Positions 1-6,213 of a stretch of DNA of 6,902 nt are shown piece after piece (positions within the stretch are counted from its first letter, which is position 1; the number at the start of each line of letters is the position of its first letter). The translations under genes were made by a program, and so were the position numbers. The notes under the pieces are model-generated. The model did no database searches, was not told where the DNA came from, and saw only the letters and a list, made by a program, of their open reading frames with translations. Location: contig QHTX01000063.1 in NCBI GenBank assembly GCA_003220975.1, positions 16,177-23,078 on the forward strand. The letters run 5' to 3'. The stretch is from Gemmatimonadota bacterium (lineage in GTDB: Bacteria > Gemmatimonadota > Gemmatimonadetes > Gemmatimonadales > GWC2-71-9).

Positions 1-512
1 TTGTGCTGCGTCTGGTTGATGTGATTCACGATCGCCGCCATCGTCGAGCTCTTCCCGGACCCGGTCACGCCGCTCACCAGGATCATCCCGCGCTCCGCGG
101 AGGCGATGGTCGGGAGGATCGCGGGCAGGTGCAGCGTATCGAACGTCGGGATGTCGAACGGGATGACGCGCAGCACGACCATGAACGACGAGCGCTGCCG
201 CAGGATGTTCACCCGGAAGCGGCCGACGCCGGGCATACCCCACGAGCAGTCGTAGTCGCGCAGCCGGTCCAACCGCGCCCGGTCCTCCTCGTTGGAGATC
301 AGGTGCTGGGCGATCGCCCGCGTCTGCTCGGGCGTGAGGCGCTGCTTCGTGAGGGGCACCAGCTTGCCGTCCACCCGCGCCCGGAACACGTCGCCGGCCT
401 TGATGTGCAGGTCCGAGGCGCCGCGGTCGATGGCGGCCTTGATGATCTGCTCGATGCCCCGCGGCTGCGTCACGGCCCCGCTGGCGCGCGGGCTCTTGGA
501 CTTCTCCTCCAC
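1..512 (-). CDS. pilT: PilT-like type IV pilus retraction ATPase (N-terminal part; 3' end outside window)
   Basis: This is a secretion-type hexameric ATPase of the PilT/PilU class, which in the family powers retraction of type IV pili from the cytoplasmic face of the inner membrane. The 170 codons present cover the N-terminal PAS-like domain (about residues 18-125, with the typical ASDLH at 32-36 and RFRVNILRQR at 98-107) and the beginning of the RecA-like ATPase core, with Walker A GVTGSGKS at 148-155. The Asp/His boxes, Walker B and C-terminus lie beyond base 1. The start is GTG at 512-510, one base inside the TAG stop of the upstream dehydrogenase gene (TAGTG), with a GGAGG about 10 nt upstream. 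No ATG fits the family N-terminus. Family membership is clear. PilT versus PilU or another paralogue cannot be settled from half a protein, and no pilus genes are in view. Confidence 0.88.
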   Translation of the reverse strand, partial: MEEKSKSPRASGAVTQPRGIEQIIKAAIDRGASDLHIKAGDVFRARVDGKLVPLTKQRLTPEQTRAIAQHLISNEEDRARLDRLRDYDCSWGMPGVGRFRVNILRQRSSFMVVLRVIPFDIPTFDTLHLPAILPTIASAERGMILVSGVTGSGKSSTMAAIVNHINQTQH

Positions 513-1540
513 TAGTATCCGGCCTCCGGGTCGACCACGTTGAGGAGCGGCGCCCCTGCAAGATAGCGGGTGATGTTGGCGACGATGAGCCCCGTTTCCC
601 GCTCCCAGAAGCGCTGCGTGACCGCGGCCACGTGGGGGCTCACGAGCACGCGGGAGTGCCGCCACAGAGGATGGCCGCCGGGGAGCGGCTCCGCCGCGAA
701 CACGTCGAGCGCGGCGCCGCGGAGACGAGAGGCGTCAAGCAGGTCCAGCAACGCCGTCTCATCCAAGAGCGTCCCGCGAGATACGTTGACGACGATGGCG
801 CCCTCGGGTAAGCGCTCGAGCACCTCGCGGGTCACAGCGCCTCGGGTCGCCGTAGTGTGGGGCGCCGCGATGACGAACGCGTCGCTCTCCGCGGCCAGCC
901 GGGGCAGGTCCGCCGCACCGCCGACCCAGCGGGCGCCTGGAGGCCCGCCGCGCTCCGGCCGCCGCCGCACGCCCGCGACGCTCATCCCGAGCGCGAGGCC
1001 GCGGCGCGCGATGGCGCCCCCGATCCCGCCCAGGCCAAACACGCCGAGCCGCAGCTCCCCGAGCTCGCGCACCACGACCGCCCCGTCGGTGAACTCCGCC
1101 CGCGCCCACCGCTCCATCGCCTGGAACTCGCGCATCCGGTCGAGGCCTCGCGCGAAATAGGCCATGGCGGCGATTGCCCAGTCAGCGATCGGCTCGGCGT
1201 GCACCGCGGCCGAATTCGTGAGCACGATGCCGGTTCCCGCGACGTGGGGGAGGGTCGCGCCGATGCCGGCGGTGCCGCTGTGCGCCCAGCGGAGCGTCCC
1301 CCGCCCGGCGGCGACGACCCCGGCGGGGACGCCGTAGCCGAGATAGATCTCCGCGCCCCGCGCGGCCGCGGCGGCTTCCGGCGTGCCCGAGCCGCCGTCG
1401 TTGTCCGAGGCGGCCGGCGCGGCCACCTCCACGACCTCCCAGCCGCGACCCAGCGCTGCGCGAATTGCGGCCACCGCGGTCCCCGGCACGCGCCAGGCGG
1501 CCCGCGGCGAGGCGAGGTCGACCACGAGACGCCGCGTCAC
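512..1540 (-). CDS. D-2-hydroxyacid dehydrogenase family protein (NAD(P)-dependent)
   Basis: The 342-residue protein has the length and motifs of the D-isomer-specific 2-hydroxyacid dehydrogenases, cytosolic enzymes that interconvert 2-oxoacids and D-2-hydroxyacids. The Rossmann glycine motif GLGGIG is at 169-174. The catalytic set is Arg255 (in VNVSRG), Glu284 (in DVFAAEPLP) and His303 (in SPHVAA), with the usual 19-residue Glu-His spacing. The N-terminal substrate half (about 1-110) is divergent, with an Ala/Gly-rich stretch at 38-62. After the second beta strand of the Rossmann fold come Arg192-Arg194 rather than an acidic residue, which hints at NADP(H) preference (inference). The start is GTG at 1540-1538, overlapping the upstream MgtC-family stop by 4 nt (GTGA). 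The substrate cannot be named; glyoxylate/hydroxypyruvate reductase-like and phosphoglycerate dehydrogenase-like activities are both possible. Neighbours give no pathway clue. Confidence 0.9.
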   Translation of the reverse strand: MTRRLVVDLASPRAAWRVPGTAVAAIRAALGRGWEVVEVAAPAASDNDGGSGTPEAAAAARGAEIYLGYGVPAGVVAAGRGTLRWAHSGTAGIGATLPHVAGTGIVLTNSAAVHAEPIADWAIAAMAYFARGLDRMREFQAMERWARAEFTDGAVVVRELGELRLGVFGLGGIGGAIARRGLALGMSVAGVRRRPERGGPPGARWVGGAADLPRLAAESDAFVIAAPHTTATRGAVTREVLERLPEGAIVVNVSRGTLLDETALLDLLDASRLRGAALDVFAAEPLPGGHPLWRHSRVLVSPHVAAVTQRFWERETGLIVANITRYLAGAPLLNVVDPEAGY

Positions 1541-2184
1541 TCGCCCGTCGAGACCGTCCGCACGCTGGGGTGATGGAGCAGCGCGATCATCGCCTCGTCG
1601 TGCAGCCGCTTCGGCCCCCGCAGTGTGAAGTCGATCACCACGTCGACGTTCTCGCGGCGGCTCGCCTGCCGCTCGATGTCGAGCCCCGTGCGGCGCACGA
1701 CCGTCTCGAGGTCCTCGAGCACCGTCGGGTCGGGGCGGGCGTGAATCGACAAGACCAGCTTCTCGACGCGGCCCAGGCCGGCCAGCACGATGACGACAGC
1801 CAACGTCGTTCCGACGCCTTCGAGGTAATAGCCGCTCCCAAGCGCGACGCCGATCGCGGCGACGACCCAGATCGTCGCCGCGCTCGTGAGCCCGACCACC
1901 GCCCCGCGCGCGTGCAGAATGGTCCCCGCCCCGATGAAGCCGACGCCGGTGACGATCTGCGCCGCGATGCGGGTCGGGTCGGCGTTCCCGCCGGCGAGCG
2001 AGACCGACAGTTTGGTGTACAGCACCGAGCCGATGCAGATCAGGATGTTCGTCCGCAGGCCGGCGGGCTTGCCGCCCAGCTCCCGCTCGAGGCCGATCGC
2101 GCCTCCGAACAGCGTGGCGAGGCTGAGCTGCAGAAACAGCTCCAGGCGGAACATCTCGACCATCTGCTGGACGAAGTGTTGCAT
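1537..2184 (-). CDS. MgtC/SapB family inner-membrane protein
   Basis: A 215-residue membrane protein of the MgtC/SapB family. The family signatures are GGAIGLERELGGKPAGLRTN at 27-46, QIVTGVGFIGAGTIL at 76-90 and GLTSAATIWVVAAIG at 98-112. Hydrophobic segments at about 15-31, 45-64, 75-90, 98-118 and 122-138 predict four or five membrane spans. The last 75 residues form a soluble, charged C-terminal domain. MgtC proteins are linked in pathogens to survival at low Mg2+ and in macrophages and to effects on F-type ATP synthase. In environmental bacteria the role is generally unknown, so no transport activity is claimed. The start ATG at 2184-2182 shares one base with the trpS stop (TGATG). A G-rich run just upstream, inside the end of trpS, can serve as ribosome-binding site. 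A GTG directly before the ATG is an alternative start. Translational coupling to trpS is likely. Confidence 0.9.
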   Translation of the reverse strand: MQHFVQQMVEMFRLELFLQLSLATLFGGAIGLERELGGKPAGLRTNILICIGSVLYTKLSVSLAGGNADPTRIAAQIVTGVGFIGAGTILHARGAVVGLTSAATIWVVAAIGVALGSGYYLEGVGTTLAVVIVLAGLGRVEKLVLSIHARPDPTVLEDLETVVRRTGLDIERQASRRENVDVVIDFTLRGPKRLHDEAMIALLHHPSVRTVSTGE

Positions 2185-3188
2185 CACGCTCCCCCCCCCT
2201 CTTCCGCGCCGTCCAGAAAGCCCATCCGGCGCCGCACCTGGAGCATGGTGCGGCGGGCGATGGCGCGCGCCTTCGCCGCGCCGGCGCGCAGCGTGTCCCG
2301 CACCTTGCGCGGCTCCGCCTGCAGCGCGCGCGCCCGCTCGCGGATGGGGGTGAGCGCGGCTATCATATTGTCCGCGAGCACCCGTTTGCAGTCGAGGCAG
2401 CCCCAGCCCGCCGTGCGGCAGTTGTGCGCCACGAGCTTCAGCGTGTCCGGCGGCGAAAAGCCCTGGTGGATCGTGAAGATGTTGCAGATGTCCGGATTGC
2501 CGGGGTCCCTCCGGGTGACGCGCGCCGGGTCCGTGGCGGCGGGCTTGAGCTTCTCCCAGATCGTTTCCGGCGTGTCGAACAGGCCGATGGTGTTGCCCAG
2601 GCTCTTCGACATCTTGGCCTGACCGTCGAGCCCGAGCACGCGTTTCGCGGTCGAGAGCAGCGCCTGCGGCTCGGGAAAGGCGAATCCGTCGGCGAACCGG
2701 GCGTTCCAGCGGCGCGCGATCTCCCGCATCAGCTCGAGGTGCTGGAGCTGGTCCTCGCCGACGGGCACGAGGGTCGCCTCGTACAGGAGCACGTCGGCGG
2801 CCTGGAGCACGGGGTAGTTCAAGAGCCCCGCCGGCACGCTCTCCTGGCGCTGCGCCTTGTCCTTGAACTGCGTCTGGCGCTCGAGCTCGCCGAGCGGCGT
2901 GACCGTGTTGAGCAGCCAGTTGAGCTCGGCGTGCTCGGGGACGTGCGACTGCACGAACACGATCGCACGCTCCGGGTCGAGGCCGGACGCGAACAGGCTG
3001 ATCGCCATGTCGAGCGTCCGCTGGGAGAGGCTCGCCGCCTCGTATGCCTGGGTGATGGCGTGCAGGTCCACCACGCAGAACAGGCAGTCGTGTTGCTGCT
3101 GCAGCTTGACCCAATTCTGGACTGCGCCCAGGTAGTTGCCGATATGCAGCTCGCCCGAGGGCTGGATGCCGGAGAAGACACGCGCCAT
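2184..3188 (-). CDS. trpS: Tryptophanyl-tRNA synthetase (class I)
   Basis: TrpRS charges tRNA-Trp with tryptophan using ATP in the cytosol. The 334-residue length is normal. The N-terminus FSGIQPSGELHIGNYLGA contains the HIGH-type signature HIGN at 15-18. GEDQ follows at 144-147 and KMSKS at 192-196. Conserved PVLQAADVLLYEA (126-138) forms part of the active-site core, and the C-terminal helical region (about 200-330) carries anticodon recognition. Four cysteines at 235, 257, 264 and 267 form C-x21-C-x6-C-x2-C, resembling the [4Fe-4S] site described for Thermotoga maritima TrpRS. The start ATG at 3188-3186 begins the expected MARVFSGIQPSG; no strong Shine-Dalgarno is visible. The C-terminus ends in a Glu/Gly-rich tail encoded by a run of nine G. 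It heads a four-gene minus-strand run and is divergent from the phosphatase gene. Confidence 0.97.
   Translation of the reverse strand: MARVFSGIQPSGELHIGNYLGAVQNWVKLQQQHDCLFCVVDLHAITQAYEAASLSQRTLDMAISLFASGLDPERAIVFVQSHVPEHAELNWLLNTVTPLGELERQTQFKDKAQRQESVPAGLLNYPVLQAADVLLYEATLVPVGEDQLQHLELMREIARRWNARFADGFAFPEPQALLSTAKRVLGLDGQAKMSKSLGNTIGLFDTPETIWEKLKPAATDPARVTRRDPGNPDICNIFTIHQGFSPPDTLKLVAHNCRTAGWGCLDCKRVLADNMIAALTPIRERARALQAEPRKVRDTLRAGAAKARAIARRTMLQVRRRMGFLDGAEEGGGA
2191..2199 (-). repeat. Nine-base G homopolymer at the trpS/mgtC junction
   Basis: On the coding strand nine consecutive G occur 7 nt before the MgtC-family ATG, in the last codons of trpS (…Glu-Glu-Gly-Gly-Gly-Ala-stop). The tract may supply the ribosome-binding site for the membrane protein. 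One extra G would bypass the trpS stop and read straight into the mgtC frame. The run is plainly visible; any slippage role is inference. Confidence 0.6.
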
Positions 3189-3227
3189 GGGCCCACAACC
3201 TACGCCGGGGGAGGTCGGGGCCGCAAG
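3189..3227. promoter_or_regulatory. Divergent 39-bp spacer between trpS and the phosphatase gene
   Basis: The two genes are transcribed away from each other from this short spacer, so promoters for both must lie here or, more likely, inside the opposite gene's 5' coding region. A GGGGGAGG at 3207-3214 can act as plus-strand ribosome-binding site for the GTG at 3228, though the 13-nt spacing is long; a second GGGG at 3217-3220 is closer. I see no convincing -35/-10 pair: a TTGACC at 3106-3111 lacks a good -10 partner. The regulatory assignment rests on gene orientation only. Confidence 0.35.
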
Positions 3228-4016
3228 GTGCGAGAACTCAAAGACTTAGTCGATGTCGCGCGACGCGCCGCCGGCCGCGCCGCGGCCTACCTGCGCGGCG
3301 TCACGCCCGCGGCGGCCGCGGCGTGGATCGAGAAAGGGCGGCACGACTTCGTGACCGAGGCGGACCGCGGCGCCGAGACGCTGATCGCCGAGACCCTGAC
3401 GCGAGACATTCCGGACTCGACGGTCGTGGGCGAGGAGCTGTCCCCCGGGAGCACGCCCGCTGGCGACGTCGTGTGGATCGTCGATCCGCTCGACGGCACG
3501 ACGAACTTCCTCCACGGCTACCCGCAGTACGCGGTGTCGATCGGGTGCCTCGTGCGCGGCGAGCTGCGCCTCGGCGTCGTGCACGACGTGCCGCGCGACC
3601 TGGTGTACTGGGGTGCGACGGGCCACGGCGCCTGGCAGGGCGAGCGGCGGTTGGGCGTCTCGGCCCTCACGGAGCCGCGCCACGCGCTCGTCGGAACCGG
3701 CTTTCCGTTCAAGCAGCTCCCTGTGCTGCGCCGCTACCTGGATCAGTTCGCCGCGGTGATGGGGGCCGCGAGCGGCATCCGCCGGGCGGGGTCGGCGGCG
3801 CTCGACCTGACCGACGTCGCCGCCGGCCGCCTCGACGCGTTCTGGGAGCTGACGCTCGCGCCCTGGGACGTCGCCGGGGGGGTCGTGCTCGTCCGCGAGG
3901 CGGGCGGGAGCGTGACGACGCTCGAGGGCTCGGACGACGTGCTGCAGCACGGCTCGATCGTCGCCGGCAACCCGACGATGCACCGCTGGCTGCTCGATCT
4001 CGTGAGGAGCGCCTAG
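3228..4016 (+). CDS. Inositol monophosphatase family (SuhB-like) phosphatase
   Basis: A 262-residue Mg2+-dependent phosphatase of the inositol-monophosphatase family, with all metal ligands in place. VGEE at 67-70 supplies Glu69. The signature DPLDGTTN at 86-93 gives Asp86, Leu88 carbonyl and Asp89. WDVAGG at 213-218 gives Asp214. FVTEAD at 41-46 is the usual upstream loop. The start is GTG at 3228: it places the expected first helix (LVDVARRAAGRAAAYL) a few residues in, and no ATG, TTG or other GTG fits better. The open frame extends much further upstream, but that part is antisense to trpS. The stop TAG is immediately followed by the start of the next gene. The family includes inositol-1-phosphatase, SuhB, fructose-1,6-bisphosphatase-like enzymes, CysQ and the HisN type of histidinol-phosphatase. 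The exact substrate cannot be read from the sequence. Confidence 0.92.
   Translation: MRELKDLVDVARRAAGRAAAYLRGVTPAAAAAWIEKGRHDFVTEADRGAETLIAETLTRDIPDSTVVGEELSPGSTPAGDVVWIVDPLDGTTNFLHGYPQYAVSIGCLVRGELRLGVVHDVPRDLVYWGATGHGAWQGERRLGVSALTEPRHALVGTGFPFKQLPVLRRYLDQFAAVMGAASGIRRAGSAALDLTDVAAGRLDAFWELTLAPWDVAGGVVLVREAGGSVTTLEGSDDVLQHGSIVAGNPTMHRWLLDLVRSA
4005..4009 (+). promoter_or_regulatory. Ribosome-binding site of ftcD
   Basis: AGGAG lies in the last codons of the phosphatase gene, 7 nt before the GTG at 4017. This good spacing supports GTG as the real start, even though it directly abuts the upstream TAG stop, and implies translational coupling of the two genes. Confidence 0.6.
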
Positions 4017-5468
4017 GTGCCCGCACCGCTCGTCGAGTGCGTCCCCAACTTCTCCGAGGGCCACAACTCGGGCACGCTCGACGCGCTCGAGGGGGCCATC
4101 ACGGCGGTCCCCGGCGTCAAGCTGCTCGACGTCCAGGCGGACCCGGCCCATCATCGCTCCGTCTTCACCTTCGTCGCCCCGCCGGACGCGGCGCTCGAGG
4201 CCGCCCTGCGCGCCGTGCGTGTGGCGACCGAGCGGATCGACCTCACCAAGCACGCGGGCGAGCATCCCCGCATGGGTGCGACCGACGTCGTGCCCTTCGT
4301 CCCTGTGCGCGACGTGACAATGGACGACTGCGTCGCGCTCGCCCGGCGGCTGGGCGAGCGTGTCGCCGCCGAGCTCGAGATCCCCGTCTATCTCTACGCC
4401 CGGGCGGCGACCCGCCCCGAGCGCGAGCGACTCCCCGAGATCCGCAAGGGCGAGTTCGAGGGACTGCGCGACCGCATCGGCCGGGACCCCGCTGCGGACC
4501 CCGACTTCGGGCCCCGGCGCATCCATCCGACCGCGGGAGCGACCGCGATCGGCGCGCGACCGTTCCTCGTGGCCTTCAACATCTACCTCGATTCGAGCGA
4601 CGTCGCGATCGCGAAGGAGATCGCGAAACAGATCCGCACCTCGAGCGGTGGGTTACCCGCCGTGCAGGCCTCGGGCTTCGAGGTGGCGGGTCAAGCGCAG
4701 GTGTCGATGAACCTGCTCGACATCGACACGACGTCGCCGGCGGCGGTGTTCGCCGCGGTCGCGCGGGAAGCGCGGGCGCGGGGCGTGGACGTCTTGAAGA
4801 GCGAGGTGGTGGGCCTCGTGCCGGAGCGGGCGATCCTCGGCGCCGCGGCGGCCGCCCTCAAGCTGCCGGACGCCGCCGACCACCTGCTCGAGGCGAAGAT
4901 CCGGGCGGCGGAAGGCCCCACGCTCGACGGCTGGCTCGAGGAGCTGGCGGGCGGCGCGCCGGTCCCCGGTGGCGGCAGCGCCGCGGCGCTCGCCGGGGCG
5001 CTGGCGGGCGCGCTGGTGGCGATGGTGGCGCGCCTCACGACCGGCCGGAAGGCATACGCCGCCGTGCAGGGACGCGTCGCCGAGGCGGACGCGCTGCGCG
5101 CCCAGCTGCGCCGCCTGGTGGACGACGACGCGGCCGCGTACGCCCGCGTGAGTGCGGCCTACAAGCTTCCGAAGGATGCGCCCGGCCGGCGGCGCGCGGT
5201 GGACGAGGCGCTCGTCGGCGCGGCCCGGACGCCGCTCGCCATGGCGCGGGGCGCGGCGCGGCTCGCGGCACTGGCGGGCGAGATCGGGGCGATCGGGAAC
5301 AAGAATGCGAGCTCCGATGCGAAGGTGGCGGCCGTGCTGGCCAGCGCGGCCCTCACCGGGGCGATAGAGAACGTGCGGGTGAACGTCGCATCGCTGTCCG
5401 AGCCGGGGCTCGGGCGGTCGCTGCTGGAGGAGGCGGAGCGGCTGCTAGCCGTCAGTCCGCCACGGTGA
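4017..5468 (+). CDS. ftcD: Fused glutamate formimidoyltransferase / formimidoyltetrahydrofolate cyclodeaminase
   Basis: A 483-residue bifunctional cytosolic enzyme of histidine degradation and one-carbon metabolism. The first half transfers the formimino group from N-formimino-glutamate to tetrahydrofolate. The second half deaminates 5-formimino-THF to 5,10-methenyl-THF plus ammonia. The formiminotransferase N-subdomain begins VECVPNFSEG (6-15) and carries HPRMGATDVVPFVPVR (83-98); His83 matches the catalytic His82 of mammalian FTCD. Its C-subdomain runs from about 182 to 298. The cyclodeaminase domain (about 303-480) shows PVPGGGSAAALAGALAGAL at 315-333 and GNKNASSDAKVAA at 427-439. The protein is somewhat shorter than mammalian FTCD (541), with a brief linker. 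The start GTG at 4017 abuts the phosphatase stop with no gap. The 3' end overlaps the end of map on the other strand by 17 bp. No hut genes are in view, so whether it serves histidine catabolism or folate salvage is open. Confidence 0.95.
   Translation: MPAPLVECVPNFSEGHNSGTLDALEGAITAVPGVKLLDVQADPAHHRSVFTFVAPPDAALEAALRAVRVATERIDLTKHAGEHPRMGATDVVPFVPVRDVTMDDCVALARRLGERVAAELEIPVYLYARAATRPERERLPEIRKGEFEGLRDRIGRDPAADPDFGPRRIHPTAGATAIGARPFLVAFNIYLDSSDVAIAKEIAKQIRTSSGGLPAVQASGFEVAGQAQVSMNLLDIDTTSPAAVFAAVAREARARGVDVLKSEVVGLVPERAILGAAAAALKLPDAADHLLEAKIRAAEGPTLDGWLEELAGGAPVPGGGSAAALAGALAGALVAMVARLTTGRKAYAAVQGRVAEADALRAQLRRLVDDDAAAYARVSAAYKLPKDAPGRRRAVDEALVGAARTPLAMARGAARLAALAGEIGAIGNKNASSDAKVAAVLASAALTGAIENVRVNVASLSEPGLGRSLLEEAERLLAVSPPR
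5452..5468. other. 17-bp convergent overlap of ftcD and map coding ends
   Basis: The stop codons lie at 5466-5468 (plus, TGA) and 5454-5452 (minus, TGA for map), so the last codons of each gene are antisense to the other. No spacer remains for a conventional bidirectional terminator. Each transcript must end inside the opposing gene. Confidence 0.85.
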
Positions 5469-6213
5469 GAATCCGCGGTAGCCCGCCGTTCTCGACGATC
5501 GCTACCGTGTGCTCGAAGTGGGCGGACAGCGATCCGTCCTCGGTGACGACCGTCCACTTGTCCTCGAGGGTGCGGATCTCCGGGCCTCCGACGTTCACCA
5601 TCGGCTCGATCGCGATGGTCATCCCGGGCATCAGCCGCGGGCCCCGCTTCGGCTTCCCGTAGTTCGGGATCTGCGGGTCTTCGTGGAACGACGACCCGAT
5701 GCCGTGCCCTACCAGCTCGCGCACGACCGAGAACCCCGCGCCTTCCGCCACCTGCTGCACGGCGTGCCCGATGTCGCCGACGTGATTCCCGGCGCGCGCC
5801 TGGGCGACGCCGGCGCTCAACGCGTCCCGGGTGACCTGGAGGAGGCGCTGCGCTTCCGGGCTCACGGGGCCCACCGGGAACGTGGCGGCCGAGTCCGCGT
5901 GCAGGCCGTCGCGCCACACGCCCACGTCTACGCTCAGCAGGTCCCCTTCCTTGAGCACGCGCCTCGGGGACGGGATGCCGTGGACGACCTCCTGATTAAT
6001 CGACGTGCACAGCGTGGCGGGGAAGTCGTACAGCCCCTTGAACGACGGCCGCGCGCCCGGGTGCGATCGGATGAAGTCCTCGGCCACGCGGTCGAGCTGC
6101 TCGGTGGACACCCCGGGGCGGACGTGCCGCGCGACGAGGGCGAGCGTCTCCGCGACGACGCGACCGGCGGCCGCCATCGTCTCGATCTCGCGCGGCGACT
6201 TGATGGTGATCAT
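5452..6213 (-). CDS. map: Methionine aminopeptidase, type I
   Basis: Removes the initiator methionine from nascent proteins in the cytosol. The 253-residue length is typical of bacterial type Ia enzymes. All five metal ligands are present: Asp96, Asp107, His170, Glu203 and Glu234, each one position before the E. coli residues (97, 108, 171, 204, 235). The substrate-binding His78 (in EVVHG) is also conserved. The protein starts MITIKSPREIETMAAAGRVV, the standard family N-terminus, fixing the ATG at 6213-6211. This ATG overlaps the stop of the out-of-frame adk tail by 4 nt (ATGA), as expected of an adk-map pair in the spc operon. The same reading frame is open upstream into adk, so automated callers may fuse the two from 6735; that longer form is judged an artefact of the adk lesion. 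infA, which commonly follows map, is absent here. Confidence 0.95.
   Translation of the reverse strand: MITIKSPREIETMAAAGRVVAETLALVARHVRPGVSTEQLDRVAEDFIRSHPGARPSFKGLYDFPATLCTSINQEVVHGIPSPRRVLKEGDLLSVDVGVWRDGLHADSAATFPVGPVSPEAQRLLQVTRDALSAGVAQARAGNHVGDIGHAVQQVAEGAGFSVVRELVGHGIGSSFHEDPQIPNYGKPKRGPRLMPGMTIAIEPMVNVGGPEIRTLEDKWTVVTEDGSLSAHFEHTVAIVENGGLPRILTVAD

Noticed and set aside
1465..2622. 385-codon plus-strand open frame
   Set aside because: Antisense to the dehydrogenase start, MgtC-family gene and trpS, all of which have clear motifs; the predicted peptide resembles nothing known.
3106..3136. Possible sigma70 promoter (TTGACC, then GGTAGT) for the plus-strand phosphatase gene
   Set aside because: The -10 candidate is poor, spacing is 19 nt, and the site sits inside trpS coding sequence; not distinguishable from chance.
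1537..3198. 553-codon open frame suggesting a natural TrpRS-MgtC fusion
   Set aside because: Only its C-terminal 215 codons are real (MgtC family); upstream it reads trpS out of frame, where the true trpS frame has HIGN and KMSKS motifs and its own stop.
3246..4526. 426-codon open frame on the minus strand
   Set aside because: Antisense to the phosphatase and the 5' part of ftcD; composition is biased (Arg, Asp, Gly, Val) and no family motif is present.
5476..5507. 7-bp inverted repeat CGGTAGC/GCTACCG with an 18-nt loop just past the ftcD stop, considered as a terminator
   Set aside because: The loop is long, no T-run follows on either strand, and it lies within the conserved end of map, so chance pairing is more likely.
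3323..5662. 779-codon open frame on the plus strand
   Set aside because: It is a shifted reading of the phosphatase and ftcD genes, Arg/Ala/Gly-rich with no domain motif; long spurious open frames are expected at this GC content.
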